Assembly (NCBI RefSeq): GCF_030317105.1 | Contig: NZ_JASZYG010000022.1 | Location: 1 to 64,000, forward strand | Length of the DNA: 64,000 nt | Direction: 5' to 3' | Source: Variovorax brevis | Lineage (GTDB): Bacteria; Pseudomonadota; Gammaproteobacteria; Burkholderiales; Burkholderiaceae_C | Part shown: in pieces, positions 1 through 8,558 of the stretch | How positions within the stretch are numbered: the first letter of the stretch is position 1 | How the letters are laid out: each line of letters begins with the position of its first letter | Translations under genes and position numbers: made by a program | The notes under the pieces: model-generated | Told to the model about the DNA's origin: nothing | What the model saw: the letters and a program-made list of their open reading frames with translations, nothing else | Databases searched by the model: none

Positions 1-142
1 CCATGACAAGTCGGGCCTGGGCCTGGGCCTTGCCATTGCGCGCAGGAGCATCGAGGCCGACCTTGGCACCTTGACCGTTCGGGACGTGCCCGGCACCGGT
101 TGCGTTTTCACCATCCGGTTGCCGCGCCACTCGCTCAAGTGA
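1..142 (+). CDS. Sensor histidine kinase, C-terminal end (partial)
   Basis: Only the last 46 codons are inside the window. The reading frame starts before base 1 (first full codon at base 2) and stops at 140-142. It reads GLGLGLAIARRSIEA followed by GTGCVFTIRLP. These are the G2-box ATP-lid and the closing strand of a HATPase_c domain, so this is the end of a membrane or soluble two-component kinase. Nothing about its signal can be told from this piece. A T-rich run follows at about 160-168 without a convincing stem. Confidence 0.85.
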   Translation, partial: HDKSGLGLGLAIARRSIEADLGTLTVRDVPGTGCVFTIRLPRHSLK

Positions 143-224
143 CTCAGGCCTGCGCCACGCTTTTTTTTTGCTTGACCCCACGGTCCTGCGCAGTGTGATG
201 GCCTGAGATGTCCCGATGATGCTG

Positions 225-410
225 TCAGAGTTCCTCTGGAACAATCAATCCGGCTCTATGCCATGCCCACCATTTTGGCAGGCTCACAGGACCGCCCGCA
301 CCCGGGAATGCGCCTGCCGGGCCCACTTCGGGCAATGCAAGAATTGAAAGCTGCGAGGCCACGCGGATCGCAGGCCAATGCAATCTCGAAGGACCGGGCA
401 AACGCAGCAT
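225..410 (-). pseudogene. Enoyl-CoA hydratase internal fragment (decayed)
   Basis: The reverse strand encodes ALPEVGPAGAFPGAGGP plus flanking residues. This matches the internal region ALPEVSKVGAFPGAGGP of the intact enoyl-CoA hydratase at 14438-15211 in this same window. The preceding EIALACD segment, which the intact protein also has, lies in a different reverse frame at about 380-400, so there is at least one frameshift. No N-terminal or C-terminal parts remain. It is a remnant of a crotonase-fold gene, either a paralogue or a decayed duplicate of the 14.4 kb gene. Confidence 0.7.
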
Positions 411-809
411 GTGGCCTGCTATCGGTGCCTTTAGTCAATGCTGCTGACCGGCCGCAAACAGTCGTAGGCGGCGCGAGCTTGACTCGCCGCTTGCCGCGCA
501 CCTCTTGGCCACGGGACCCTTGGGTTCCTGGCGCGCGGTACCGGTGCCGCAAGCATTGGCCTACAGCACAAAGTCGCCCCTGGAGACAAGGGCTACGGTC
601 AAAGCGGACATACCATGGACAACTCCGCCGACCTCCGATACCTGCGCCTCCACCGCAGATTCCAAGGACGCTGTGGCCAATGCACGGCGGGCGGGAGGGG
701 CGAAGGACGGGAGAGGGTTCTGGCATTTCGCACGAGATGTCCTGAGCAAGCCGCGCATCATGCGCCTGCGTCGCCAGCTTCCCGCTAGCAAGTCGCGCCT
801 CATTTCATC
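411..809. other. No gene recognised
   Basis: Both strands carry only open frames of poor composition that overlap each other. No conserved motif, hairpin or repeat was recognised. The promoter of the gene starting at 810 must lie in the last part of this stretch. Confidence 0.5.
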
Positions 810-1358
810 ATGTCCCACCTCGAGATCGTCGAACCCCAAAAGGCCAGCGAACAGGTACGCGCCCTCTACCTGGACTTTCAACGCCGCATGGGATTTCCCT
901 CCGCGCCGAACTTCATCATGGTCCAAGGCCACTCCTTGGCCGCTGCGAGCGGAACCTGGGGGCTCGTTCAGAACACACTCGTGGGCGGGTCGCTTCCACG
1001 CACCCTGAAGGAGATGGTTTTCGCGGCCATCTCGGCCGACCGCAAGTGCCGATATTGCGAAGCCGCCCACCTTGCGTGCTGCCGGATGCTCGGAGTCGAC
1101 GAGGTGACGCTCGAGAAGCTATCGACCAACGTTGAAGACGTTGATCCTGTCAAAGCACGTGACATCATCAAATTTGGCATCAAGTGCGCCCGCGACCCGC
1201 AGGCCCTTACCAAGTTTGACTTTGACCATCTTCGCTCCCACGGCCTGCGGGAGTCGGAGATCATGGAACTCATCTCGATGTCCGCCTTGGCCGTTTACGC
1301 GAACATCGTCGCCGACGCCACCGCGGTGCCGCCTGACGAGATGTTCGGCCGGCCTTGA
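810..1358 (+). CDS. AhpD-like / carboxymuconolactone decarboxylase family protein
   Basis: A 182-residue protein of the AhpD-like (CMD) superfamily. These are all-helical proteins that are usually thiol peroxidases or related redox enzymes. The diagnostic pair is visible as CRYC with a following His (Cys80, Cys83, His87), the AhpD active-site pattern E-x(n)-CxxC-x(3)-H. The length fits the family. The gene stops four bases before the start of the hybrid histidine kinase at 1363, so the two are very likely co-transcribed and possibly functionally linked (peroxide or redox stress and its sensor). The substrate is unknown. The ATG at 810 was chosen because the family N-terminus begins just after it. 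Confidence 0.8.
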   Translation: MSHLEIVEPQKASEQVRALYLDFQRRMGFPSAPNFIMVQGHSLAAASGTWGLVQNTLVGGSLPRTLKEMVFAAISADRKCRYCEAAHLACCRMLGVDEVTLEKLSTNVEDVDPVKARDIIKFGIKCARDPQALTKFDFDHLRSHGLRESEIMELISMSALAVYANIVADATAVPPDEMFGRP

Positions 1359-1362
1359 TTCC

Positions 1363-3021
1363 ATGGACAAGCTGCGCGAGATCACCCGGCTGAATCTCGC
1401 GCTCGAGCTGGTCTCCGAATGCGCGGGGCTCGTCGACGTCGACGCTGTTGCACGCGTCGTTGGCGAGCGGATGCGCTGGCTCTTCGACTTCGACGTTTGC
1501 GTGCTTGCGTTGCGGATTGGCGGCGCGGTTCGTTGGCTTTCGATGCGCTCCGGCGACGAAGGACTGGCCGTCATGCCGGATGATCACGCCGTCCCGATTC
1601 GGAGCCTCGCTGAAAGGGCCATGGGACTGGGTTCCCCTGCCGCATCCGGACAGCCCCTGCTTGCTCTCGCCTATCCCCTGGGAGATGTGGCGCGCCCGCT
1701 GGGTGCGCTATGCATCGAAGGCTCGGGCGCCTACTCGAATCGCGATTTGCGCTTTTTGCACCACGTGTGCTCCGGCCTGGGAACGGCCCTCGTGCGCATC
1801 GAGCAGTCCGATCATTTGACTTCCGTCCGTACACTCGCCGCCGCGCGTGACCGGGCTGCGAGCGACGAGGCGCGGGCCGCCAATGATGCCAAGGACACCT
1901 TCCTGGCCATGCTGGGGCACGAACTGCGCAACCCTCTGGCGCCGATCCTTGCTGCCGTCGAACTGGTGCGTCGCGACCCCTTGGGCCCGACGCTGGCGCG
2001 TGTCGAGATCGTTGAGCGGCAAGCGCGCCATCTCAATCGCCTCGTCGGCGACTTGCTCGATGTGTCTCGGGTCACCTCAGGCAAGGTCACCTTGCGCCGC
2101 TCGGCGGTCGACCTGCGGGACGTGGCAGCGAAGGCGGCCGAGATGGCTCGGCCCCGTATGCTGGGCAAGGGCCAAAATCTGACGATGGACCTTCCGGGGT
2201 TCGCCGTCATGGTCGATGGCGACGAGGCGCGCCTGGCGCAAGTTGCCTGCAACCTCCTCAACAACGCATCGGCCTACAGTGCCCGTGGCGCGCAGGTCGA
2301 GCTACTGCTCCGCAGCGGCGTTGGCGAAGCACTGCTGGAAGTGCGGGACGAGGGCATCGGCATCGCCCCGGAACTCCTTGGCAGCATCTTCGAGCTGTTT
2401 GTACAGGGTGGTCGCAGCAAGGAAGTAGCGCCCGGCGGCCTGGGGTTGGGATTGGGGGTGTCCCGCGCGCTCGTCAACCTGCACAGAGGCACCATCTCGG
2501 CGTCGAGCGAGGGCGAAGGTCGTGGCAGCGTGTTCCGGGTCGCTTTGCCGCTTTTGCCCGCTGGCGCACCGGAACTTGCGCAGGCAGCTTCCGGGACGGG
2601 CGAGTCCGCGCCGGCGGACGGGCCGCGAATCCCGCGAAGAATCCTGCTGGTCGATGACAACAAGGATGCCGCTGACTCGACGGGCGAGTTGCTGAGGGAC
2701 TTCGGTCACGAAGTGCTCGTCGCCTACGGGCCACTCGAGGCGCTCGCCTCCGCCATGGCCTTTGCTCCGGAGGTCGCAGTGCTGGACATCGGCTTGCAGA
2801 TCATGGATGGCTATGAGCTGGCCCGGGAGTTGCACACGCGCCTGGGCTGCGGCGCGCCCGCCATGATCGCGCTCTCAGGCTACGGCCAGGAGCGCGATCG
2901 CAAGCGATCCGCCGAGAGCGGCTTCGCGGCCCACTTGGTGAAACCCGTGAGTCTGTCCGAGTTGCTCGCCAATATTGAGAGCGCTCGCGCGGGGCCTTCT
3001 GAATGCATGGCACACGGTTGA
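1363..3021 (+). CDS. GAF-HisKA-HATPase-REC hybrid histidine kinase
   Basis: A 552-residue soluble hybrid sensor kinase. In order: a GAF-like sensory domain (about 10-150), a helical linker (about 150-175), HisKA with MLGHELRNPLAP and phospho-accepting His186, HATPase_c (about 290-405, with GLGLGLGVSRALV as the G box), and a C-terminal receiver domain (428-545). The receiver keeps its acidic pair Asp431/Asp432, the phosphorylatable Asp475 in VLDIGLQIMDG, and Lys527 in LVKPV. No transmembrane segment is seen, so it acts in the cytoplasm. The start at 1363 is preferred over an upstream in-frame start, because the extra residues there overlap the AhpD-like gene and are low-complexity. The phosphotransfer target is not encoded nearby. 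Confidence 0.88.
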   Translation: MDKLREITRLNLALELVSECAGLVDVDAVARVVGERMRWLFDFDVCVLALRIGGAVRWLSMRSGDEGLAVMPDDHAVPIRSLAERAMGLGSPAASGQPLLALAYPLGDVARPLGALCIEGSGAYSNRDLRFLHHVCSGLGTALVRIEQSDHLTSVRTLAAARDRAASDEARAANDAKDTFLAMLGHELRNPLAPILAAVELVRRDPLGPTLARVEIVERQARHLNRLVGDLLDVSRVTSGKVTLRRSAVDLRDVAAKAAEMARPRMLGKGQNLTMDLPGFAVMVDGDEARLAQVACNLLNNASAYSARGAQVELLLRSGVGEALLEVRDEGIGIAPELLGSIFELFVQGGRSKEVAPGGLGLGLGVSRALVNLHRGTISASSEGEGRGSVFRVALPLLPAGAPELAQAASGTGESAPADGPRIPRRILLVDDNKDAADSTGELLRDFGHEVLVAYGPLEALASAMAFAPEVAVLDIGLQIMDGYELARELHTRLGCGAPAMIALSGYGQERDRKRSAESGFAAHLVKPVSLSELLANIESARAGPSECMAHG

Positions 3022-3517
3022 GCATTCCTTGCCACCGTCGCGATTCTTTTGCACTGGCCGGGCGACCAAGGTCAGCTCCTCATTGCAGCGGACACTTCAC
3101 CAATGCGGTGAACGTCCGAGTTGGCCCGCGACTTGGAGTTCGCGCCCGAATCCGGCAGCGGTCCCTCCGTCCTTCGGGCTTATGGCCTGGGTATCCAATG
3201 GCAGCTTTCAGCGCGCTTTGGGAACAAGCGGGCCCGGCCACGAGCCTGACATGCGTCCAGGTCTGCTGTCGAGCGATCCGTCTCGAGCAAGGGAGGCGCG
3301 TGTTCGGAATTCACGCGGGTGGCGGGGCGCACGTCACTGCTCACAGCCGCACTGCGCACCAGTGTGTCGGCCCTGGCCTGGATCTTCGCAGCCAGGTCGC
3401 GCGACCAGTGTTCCTTGCCCGCGCGCTCGCGGGTGGTGGATCCGGCTCCACCGTGCTCGCCTGCAATCGTGCGCAACGCTTTGATCCTCGCGCGTTAGTC
3501 GGCCTCGACCGGAGCAC
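3022..3517. other. No gene recognised
   Basis: About 500 bases between the hybrid kinase and the next plausible gene. Open frames exist on both strands but overlap each other and show no recognisable domain. It may be decayed coding DNA. Confidence 0.45.
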
Positions 3518-3943
3518 GTGGTCATCGACGCCAACGCCGATGTGGTCTTCAAGGTAGGCAGGTCCCAGCGCGGCGACCTTGCACGCACCACGGGGCTGTT
3601 TCGGGCCTTGCTGGCCGATCTGGAGGCGCAGACCACAAGTATTGAACTGTTCATCCGCTTGGGGGAGTTGATGGACATGTCCGGCAACGACGAGAATGGG
3701 CGCAACCGCCGGGATCTGCTCAACGAGACCTGCCAGAAGGTGATCTCCACCGTTGGTCGCATTGACGGTGCGAAGAAGGTCACCGAGATGCTGGAGAAAC
3801 TGGTGCGCGTGGAGCGCGAGGCTTACGGCATCACCATGGTCGATGCGGGCAACACCGACCCGCTGCAGTCCTTGCTCAGCGCATCGGCCGCACTGCGTGG
3901 CCCCGTGGTTGCCGAACCGCCTGATGACGATTCCGCAGGCTGA
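3518..3943 (+). CDS. Hypothetical protein, mostly helical
   Basis: A 141-residue protein that I do not recognise. It starts at a GTG; an in-frame stop lies at 3482-3484. The sequence is charged and predicted largely helical, with regularly spaced Leu/Ile/Val in LFRALLADLEAQ and in KKVTEMLEKLVRVEREAYGI. The last 30 residues look disordered and acidic. No signal peptide or membrane segment. The amphipathic helices and the C-terminal LVRVEREAYGI remind me of small phage or plasmid accessory proteins, but this is only an impression. It is isolated between non-coding DNA and the convergent phosphatase gene. Confidence 0.55.
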   Translation: MVIDANADVVFKVGRSQRGDLARTTGLFRALLADLEAQTTSIELFIRLGELMDMSGNDENGRNRRDLLNETCQKVISTVGRIDGAKKVTEMLEKLVRVEREAYGITMVDAGNTDPLQSLLSASAALRGPVVAEPPDDDSAG

Positions 3944-3984
3944 CGGTCAACGGCTTCCTGCTGCGGCCGCCGAACTGGCGCGAG

Positions 3985-4470
3985 CTACATCTTCGGCGCG
4001 TCCCACTTGACCTTCGACGGCCCAATCACCCCGACATCTGCCCACGCCTGTGCGTCGAAACGGAACTCGGCGACGGCACAGGTGGGCATGTCGGTGATCT
4101 CGCTCGACAGCCGGTGTGCGAGGTCAGTGAACTCGGGGTTGTGGCCGAAGAGCATCACGCGGTCCAGCTTGTCATCAAGTGCGCGAACGACGGCGAGCAG
4201 CTTGTCCGGACTGGCGGCGTAAAGTCGTTCATCGACGACGATGTCCTTGCGTTGGTAGCCGATCTCGTCAGCGATGAGTTGTGCCGTCGTCAGCGCGCGC
4301 AGTGCAGGACTCGACACGAGCAGATCGGGCTTCACCCCGCGCTTGCTGAGGCGCTTGCCCATCGCGGGCGCGTCCTGGCGGCCGCGATCGTCCAACAGTC
4401 GCTCCCGGTCGGGCAAGGAAGCATCGCCGCGACTCGATTTGGCATGCCGCACCAGAAACAAGCTTTTCAC
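3985..4470 (-). CDS. sixA: SixA-type phosphohistidine phosphatase
   Basis: A 161-residue histidine phosphatase of the SixA branch. The N-terminus VKSLFLVRHAKSS carries the RHG-type motif with nucleophile His9. The second catalytic His is in MLFGHNPEF, and PERERLLDDRGRQDAP-type and SSPALRALTTAQLI segments match the family. In E. coli SixA removes phosphate from phosphohistidine carriers such as PtsP/NPr; the target here is unknown. The GTG at 4468-4470 was chosen because the fold starts exactly there. A longer in-frame extension to 4692 would add over 70 residues of low-quality sequence. Confidence 0.85.
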   Translation of the reverse strand: MKSLFLVRHAKSSRGDASLPDRERLLDDRGRQDAPAMGKRLSKRGVKPDLLVSSPALRALTTAQLIADEIGYQRKDIVVDERLYAASPDKLLAVVRALDDKLDRVMLFGHNPEFTDLAHRLSSEITDMPTCAVAEFRFDAQAWADVGVIGPSKVKWDAPKM

Positions 4471-4984
4471 GATCAACTTTCGATTTCGTTCAAGTCTATA
4501 CCGGCGTGAGGCCGCCGATTCAGTAGGCTGAGGGCTGGCGGGCAGCAAGGTAGCAGGTGCAGCAATGGCAACTGCACAAAAAACGCCTTGCGCGTCGAGT
4601 CGGCGAAGGTCGAGGCGGCCACGGATGTTGGCGACGACTACGCCGGCTGGCCATCGCCGGCCGTTGGCCGCGCAAAGCGAAGGGCATGCCATGACTGGTG
4701 CGGCTGTTCGGGTTTCCCATTCGGTTGACTGCCCATGTCAGAAGCTGACCTCGGTAGGACTTTGCAGACTATGGCGCGGGACAACTCCAATGGCGGCCTC
4801 TTGGCATGCCAGGCCCGAGGTCTGATGTTGCTTGGACGGTGGTGCCGTCGCCATCTTGTCTTCGCTGTTCCACGGCGCTTCCCATCACCAGAGTTTGGCT
4901 CGCGCAGGTTGCCGTGAAGGCGCCGTGCCGAGTGTCGCTTTCTACGGCAAACAAGGCCACACAGCCAAGGCGTTCAAGCGACCC
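4471..4984. other. No intact gene
   Basis: Intergenic DNA upstream of the phosphatase gene and before the autotransporter remnant. No motif, repeat or credible frame was found. Confidence 0.45.
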
Positions 4985-5596
4985 CACAAGTTGCGACGCA
5001 CGCCTACCTGGGCGCCTATGCGACCTGGATCGATGCGAGCGGCTTGTACGTCGACAGCATGTTGCAGGGTGGCAGCCAGCAGCTACACCGTGCGTCCCGA
5101 CGGCAACGCGCCCGTGCCGGGCAAGTCGAACTCGATCGCCGCTTCGATAGAGACCGGCAAGCTCTTCGCAGTGAGCGAGCGCTGGAGCATCGAGCCGCAG
5201 GCGCAGTTGATCTACCAGCGCACCAATCCCGACGATGTTTCGCTGAGCGGCGCACAGGTGCACTACGACACCGACAGCGGCTGGATCGCGCGCCCGGGCG
5301 TGCGCGTGAAAGGCGACCTCGCCACGGGTGCTGGAAGGCTGCAACCCTATGGTCGCGTGAACCTGTACTACGCCAGCGCCAGCACCGACGTCGTGACCTT
5401 CAACGGCCCGGCTGGGTCAAGCGTCATCGCGAGCGCGGCGGGGTACAGCAGTGCCGAGCTGGCGGCCGGCGCGACGTTGGCGCTGGCCGCCACGACCAGC
5501 CTGTATGGCGAGGTCGGGCACATCTGGAGCATTGGTGGGGACGCGAGCGTCAAGCCTTCGGTGCAGGCGTCCGAGGGGATCACGGTGCGGTGTTAA
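4985..5596 (+). pseudogene. Autotransporter beta-barrel domain, C-terminal remnant
   Basis: This is the end of a type V autotransporter: the outer-membrane beta-barrel that anchors a secreted passenger. One frame reads YLGAYATWIDASGLYVDSM, a hallmark barrel strand. The continuation (YTVRPDGNAPVPGKSNS, then WSIEPQAQLIYQRTN) is in another frame, so there is a frameshift near 5075-5080. No passenger domain precedes it. The last residues VRC end in Cys rather than the aromatic residue normally needed for barrel assembly. It is a truncated, frameshifted and surely inactive remnant. Confidence 0.8.
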
Positions 5597-5821
5597 ACAT
5601 GGCGCCGCATTCACCGGGAAGCCACCGCCACGAGCCGTCCCGGTCGTCGGCGCCCCTCCAACTGCAAGGACTCCCCTGCATCGCTTCACGATGAAGTCGC
5701 ATCACAATTCGACTTGCCGCGAACCCGGACGCCCTGCGGTCCGTCCCAAGGCTCGCACGCAGGCGCGTGTCACTTGTCATGTAAAGATCTGGAGAGAGTT
5801 CAGGAGTTCTGGTCCTGCGTG
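5597..5821. other. No gene recognised
   Basis: Spacer between two decayed genes; nothing recognisable. Confidence 0.4.
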
Positions 5822-6238
5822 TCATGTGTATTCGCAAGCCCGGCGCTGCAATCCCGCGCCTGCTGAAACTCCAGACACTTGTCGGAACAGGGCAATGGCG
5901 CCGCGTTCCAGGTAGCGCTTGTGCATGGAAGCCCAGCCGAAACTGAGAGCAGTCTGCGTTTCGGGCCGCAACAGGCTGGCGATCGCCGCAGGCGCCGCTG
6001 CCGCAGCCCACCGACTGGTCAACGAGCATCTTCCAGTCCGAGCGCCAGCGGCCCAGGTTGTTGATCGCGTAGATGACCGGCACGCCCACCCGGGCGCAAC
6101 GCCTTTTGTGAAGGCCGCAATCCCCGGCGCAATGGACAAGGCATGCGGCAAGAGCTTTTCCGCATCAGGAAAATCCCAGCAGCTGATCGGGTCGACGATC
6201 AGGCACGCCTGACCGCCGGCGGCTCGCGCCGGCGCCAA
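5822..6238 (-). pseudogene. Isochorismatase-family cysteine hydrolase, frameshifted remnant
   Basis: The reverse strand starts with ACLIVDPISCWDFPDAEKLLPHA, an isochorismatase-like N-terminus with the catalytic Asp in the IVD position. The next conserved block, AGVPVIYAINNLGRWRSDW, lies in a different reverse frame. The frame then shifts back for ASLLRPE. There are therefore at least two frameshifts, and the C-terminal half with the catalytic Cys is not recognisable. The family hydrolyses small amides or esters; this copy is inactive. Confidence 0.7.
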
Positions 6239-6355
6239 CGGGTTGTTCTAGTTCGTTGCCATGGTGATCATTGACCGGGTGCTTCGCTTTTTTGTCCGCC
6301 GATCGCCAGTCCGCCTCCGTGATGGTGAATCCGCTCAACTGCAGTGCAGGTGAGG

Positions 6356-6646
6356 CTACGGCGATTGTTGTCGTTTTGCTGAAGCCCGCGCCTCGTACTC
6401 CAGAATCCAGTCGCGCGCTCGCGCCTGCAACGCAGCGGCTGCATCCGCGTCGTTGGCAAACTCTCCTGCCAGCGCGATCCGGCATCGAAATTCCGCGTCG
6501 CAGAAAACGTCGGCGTGATAGCTGGCTGCGCCTTCCCCGACGGTCTCGCGCTCGACCTTCGTGCTCCATCGCGCCGATGCGCCGGCCATGGGTAGCACAT
6601 CGTCATGCATGTCTTTCATTCGACGGATCCCCTCTTGCCAAGACAC
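6356..6646 (-). CDS. Small hypothetical protein, paralogue of the one at 7810
   Basis: A 96-residue cytoplasmic protein of unknown function. Its second half reads FRCRIALAGEF, then ALQARARDWILEYE. The small protein encoded at 7810-8085 has the matching pattern CTVTLATAC, then ALDSRARDFVDEW, so the two belong to one family. It is divergently transcribed from the self-cleaving repressor gene at 6713, with about 66 bases between the starts, so that repressor probably controls it. A shorter start at 6619 (MKDMHDD) is possible. Confidence 0.65.
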   Translation of the reverse strand: MSWQEGIRRMKDMHDDVLPMAGASARWSTKVERETVGEGAASYHADVFCDAEFRCRIALAGEFANDADAAAALQARARDWILEYEARASAKRQQSP

Positions 6647-6712
6647 GAATATGCGCCAGAAATCCTGTCAAGGATTAAAATTCTATCGCCGCGAGGACAT
6701 AGCCTCCAGACC

Positions 6713-7330
6713 ATGAGTAGCCATCGACTTATCCGGGAAGGGCGCCGCGGTCTCGGAATGAGTGAACAACAGTTTGCTGACGCTGTCGGGGTCAGTCGTG
6801 GGGCAGTACAGCAATGGGAAAAACCAGGCGGGACGGCGCCCAAGCGAAGCAACCAGCATCGTGTAGCCGCGCTGCTGGGCATCTCTGTCGCGGAGCTGGT
6901 GTCGGGCGGTTCCAACACCAGCCCGGGATTCGACGTGCGCGCTGAAGTGCCGCTCATCTCCGAGGTTGAAGCGGGCAACTACACCGTGATCGACAACTTC
7001 AAACCCGTCGGGAAGTTCGACACGGTGCCCGTCACTGTCCCGGTCAAGCGCCACACCTATGCATTGCGGGTGCACGGGGACAGCATGGTCAGCGAGACCA
7101 TGGACTCGTTTCCGCCAGGCTCCATCGTGATCGTCGAGCCTGAAATGGAAGCGCTGCCTGGCGACTACGTCATTGTGCTCAACCATGGCAATGAGACGAC
7201 GTTCAAGCAACTCGTCCGGGATGGCGGCGAGTTCTATCTCAAGCCCTTGAACACGCGGTACCCGATCAAGCCGCTGGGAACCGGAAAGGTGATCGGCGTC
7301 GTGCGCGAGTTCACCAAGAGATTCCGCTAA
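6713..7330 (+). CDS. CI/LexA-like self-cleaving repressor (HTH_3 plus S24 peptidase)
   Basis: A 205-residue repressor. An XRE-type helix-turn-helix (about 5-65, with MSEQQFADAVGVSRGAVQQWE) is followed by a Peptidase S24 domain (about 85-200). The catalytic Ser124 is in GDSM and the general base Lys165 is in TTFKQLV. An Ala87-Gly88 pair in EVEAGNY sits where LexA/CI proteins cut themselves. This predicts RecA-stimulated or otherwise induced self-cleavage. The start at 6713 excludes 36 upstream residues that do not fit the family. No prophage structural genes are nearby, so it is either a prophage relic or a stand-alone regulator of the small genes around it. Confidence 0.88.
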   Translation: MSSHRLIREGRRGLGMSEQQFADAVGVSRGAVQQWEKPGGTAPKRSNQHRVAALLGISVAELVSGGSNTSPGFDVRAEVPLISEVEAGNYTVIDNFKPVGKFDTVPVTVPVKRHTYALRVHGDSMVSETMDSFPPGSIVIVEPEMEALPGDYVIVLNHGNETTFKQLVRDGGEFYLKPLNTRYPIKPLGTGKVIGVVREFTKRFR

Positions 7331-7452
7331 GAAAACCTTGTCCCGAATGGGGGGCTTGGCTGATAGATTTGCTACGTAGTGCTATATTTTCTATCGGAAA
7401 TTTCGTGTTTGATTTGAGTGTCCCTTCCTTCGAGTCTGATGGAGGACGAGAG

Positions 7453-7743
7453 ATGCCTGATGGTCAGAGACTGCTGCGCGCGATGTTGGCTTGGGAAGCT
7501 GCCTGCGAACGTTTGCACAACGCGATCCGGCCGCCCAACGGCGCACCCGTTGCAACGGATTCCGAGCGACGCGATGCGTTTGAGTTGGCTCAGGAGGGCC
7601 TTGATGCACTTCGGGCGGCATTCGACAATCCGCCGACGGCGGAGGTGGACGGCATTGGCGGGAGCCAACTCGATGAGCAACATCAGAAGGGCGCCACTTC
7701 CAACGCGCGACGATGGGTCGATGCTGGTCGGCATGCACCATGA
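7453..7743 (+). CDS. Small hypothetical protein
   Basis: A 97-residue, mostly helical cytoplasmic protein without recognised domain (LLRAMLAWEAACERLHNAI; FELAQEGLDALRAAFD). The ATG at 7453 is preceded by a strong ribosome-binding site, GGAGGACGAG, ending three bases before it, which decides this start over an upstream in-frame one. It follows the repressor gene by about 120 bases and precedes another small gene, so they may form one unit. Confidence 0.6.
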   Translation: MPDGQRLLRAMLAWEAACERLHNAIRPPNGAPVATDSERRDAFELAQEGLDALRAAFDNPPTAEVDGIGGSQLDEQHQKGATSNARRWVDAGRHAP

Positions 7744-7809
7744 ACGCTGAGTTGATCCGGCTGCATTGATTGAGGGCTGGTGATCCCAGCTCGTCAAGCG
7801 ATACCTCCC

Positions 7810-8085
7810 ATGCCTGCCATGCCTGCCAAGACTGCTACGACCTCGACGTCGGACGATTTTGAATACCGGGGGTGGCTCGTCCACATCGTGGTCACGTCCG
7901 ACGGCCCGGCGTGTCTTGGTTTTGCAGACCTCAGTGATGACGGCAAGCACAAGTGCACGGTCACATTGGCGACGGCTTGTCCGGATGAGACGACCGCGCG
8001 GTACGCTCTTGATTCCAGGGCGCGTGACTTCGTTGACGAATGGACGATGCGAAGACCCGCGCGAGAAACAGATGTCGACCTCTAA
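7810..8085 (+). CDS. Small hypothetical protein, paralogue of the one at 6356
   Basis: A 91-residue protein of unknown function. After an Ala/Thr-rich leader it reads YRGWLVHIVVTSDGP, then CTVTLATAC and ALDSRARDFVDEW. The second half resembles the protein at 6356-6646, so two related genes flank the CI/LexA-like repressor. No signal peptide or membrane segment. The start at 7810 (second Met of a Met-Pro-Ala repeat) is a choice; 7780 (GTG) is also possible. Confidence 0.6.
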   Translation: MPAMPAKTATTSTSDDFEYRGWLVHIVVTSDGPACLGFADLSDDGKHKCTVTLATACPDETTARYALDSRARDFVDEWTMRRPARETDVDL

Positions 8086-8285
8086 TGGCCACGGTCTTTC
8101 GAGGGGCGCGTACTGAGTCCGTGTCCGAAATGGCGTGCAAGTGTTTCAAAAAGGCCCGTTGGCTGCGGTGAATGGACGGGCGGTGGGGCGTTGGCCTTGG
8201 CTGAAGAAGATAACCACGTTGAGGTGGATTTTTGGCGTGGCGCGCGCATCAAGTGCGGCGTGCACACCGGGGTGCGCGTCGCGCT

Positions 8286-8558
8286 CTACGTTGACGACTT
8301 GCACGCATCACAGGTGTGCATATCGAGGATTCGCACCGACCTCGGCCTGCAGGTGACGTCACAAGGGCGAACGAATCCGCCAAGGCACTTCGTTTGCTCT
8401 TCGGTGCCGACCTTGGCAAGCACCTTCAGCAACTTGCTCACATCGTGCGGAACCTTGCCGATCAAGCGACCGGGCGCTCGATCTGGCTCGGCCGTGGCGA
8501 CGCTGATGCTGTCCTTGTGGACGTCCAAACCCACGTGAATCTTGCTACGCTCTTGCAT
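8286..8558 (-). mobile_element. IS110-family transposase N-terminal fragment
   Basis: The reverse strand reads HVGLDVHKDSISVATAEPD, the start of a DEDD-type IS110 transposase, where the first catalytic Asp sits in GLDVHK. The match fades after about 50 residues (VLAKVGTEEQ), after which the frame continues into unrelated sequence. The rest of the element is missing. It differs clearly from the IS110-type transposase at 62657, so it comes from another insertion sequence. Confidence 0.8.

Noticed and set aside
143..175. Possible terminator after the first partial kinase
   Set aside because: There is a run of nine T, but no stem longer than three or four pairs in front of it.
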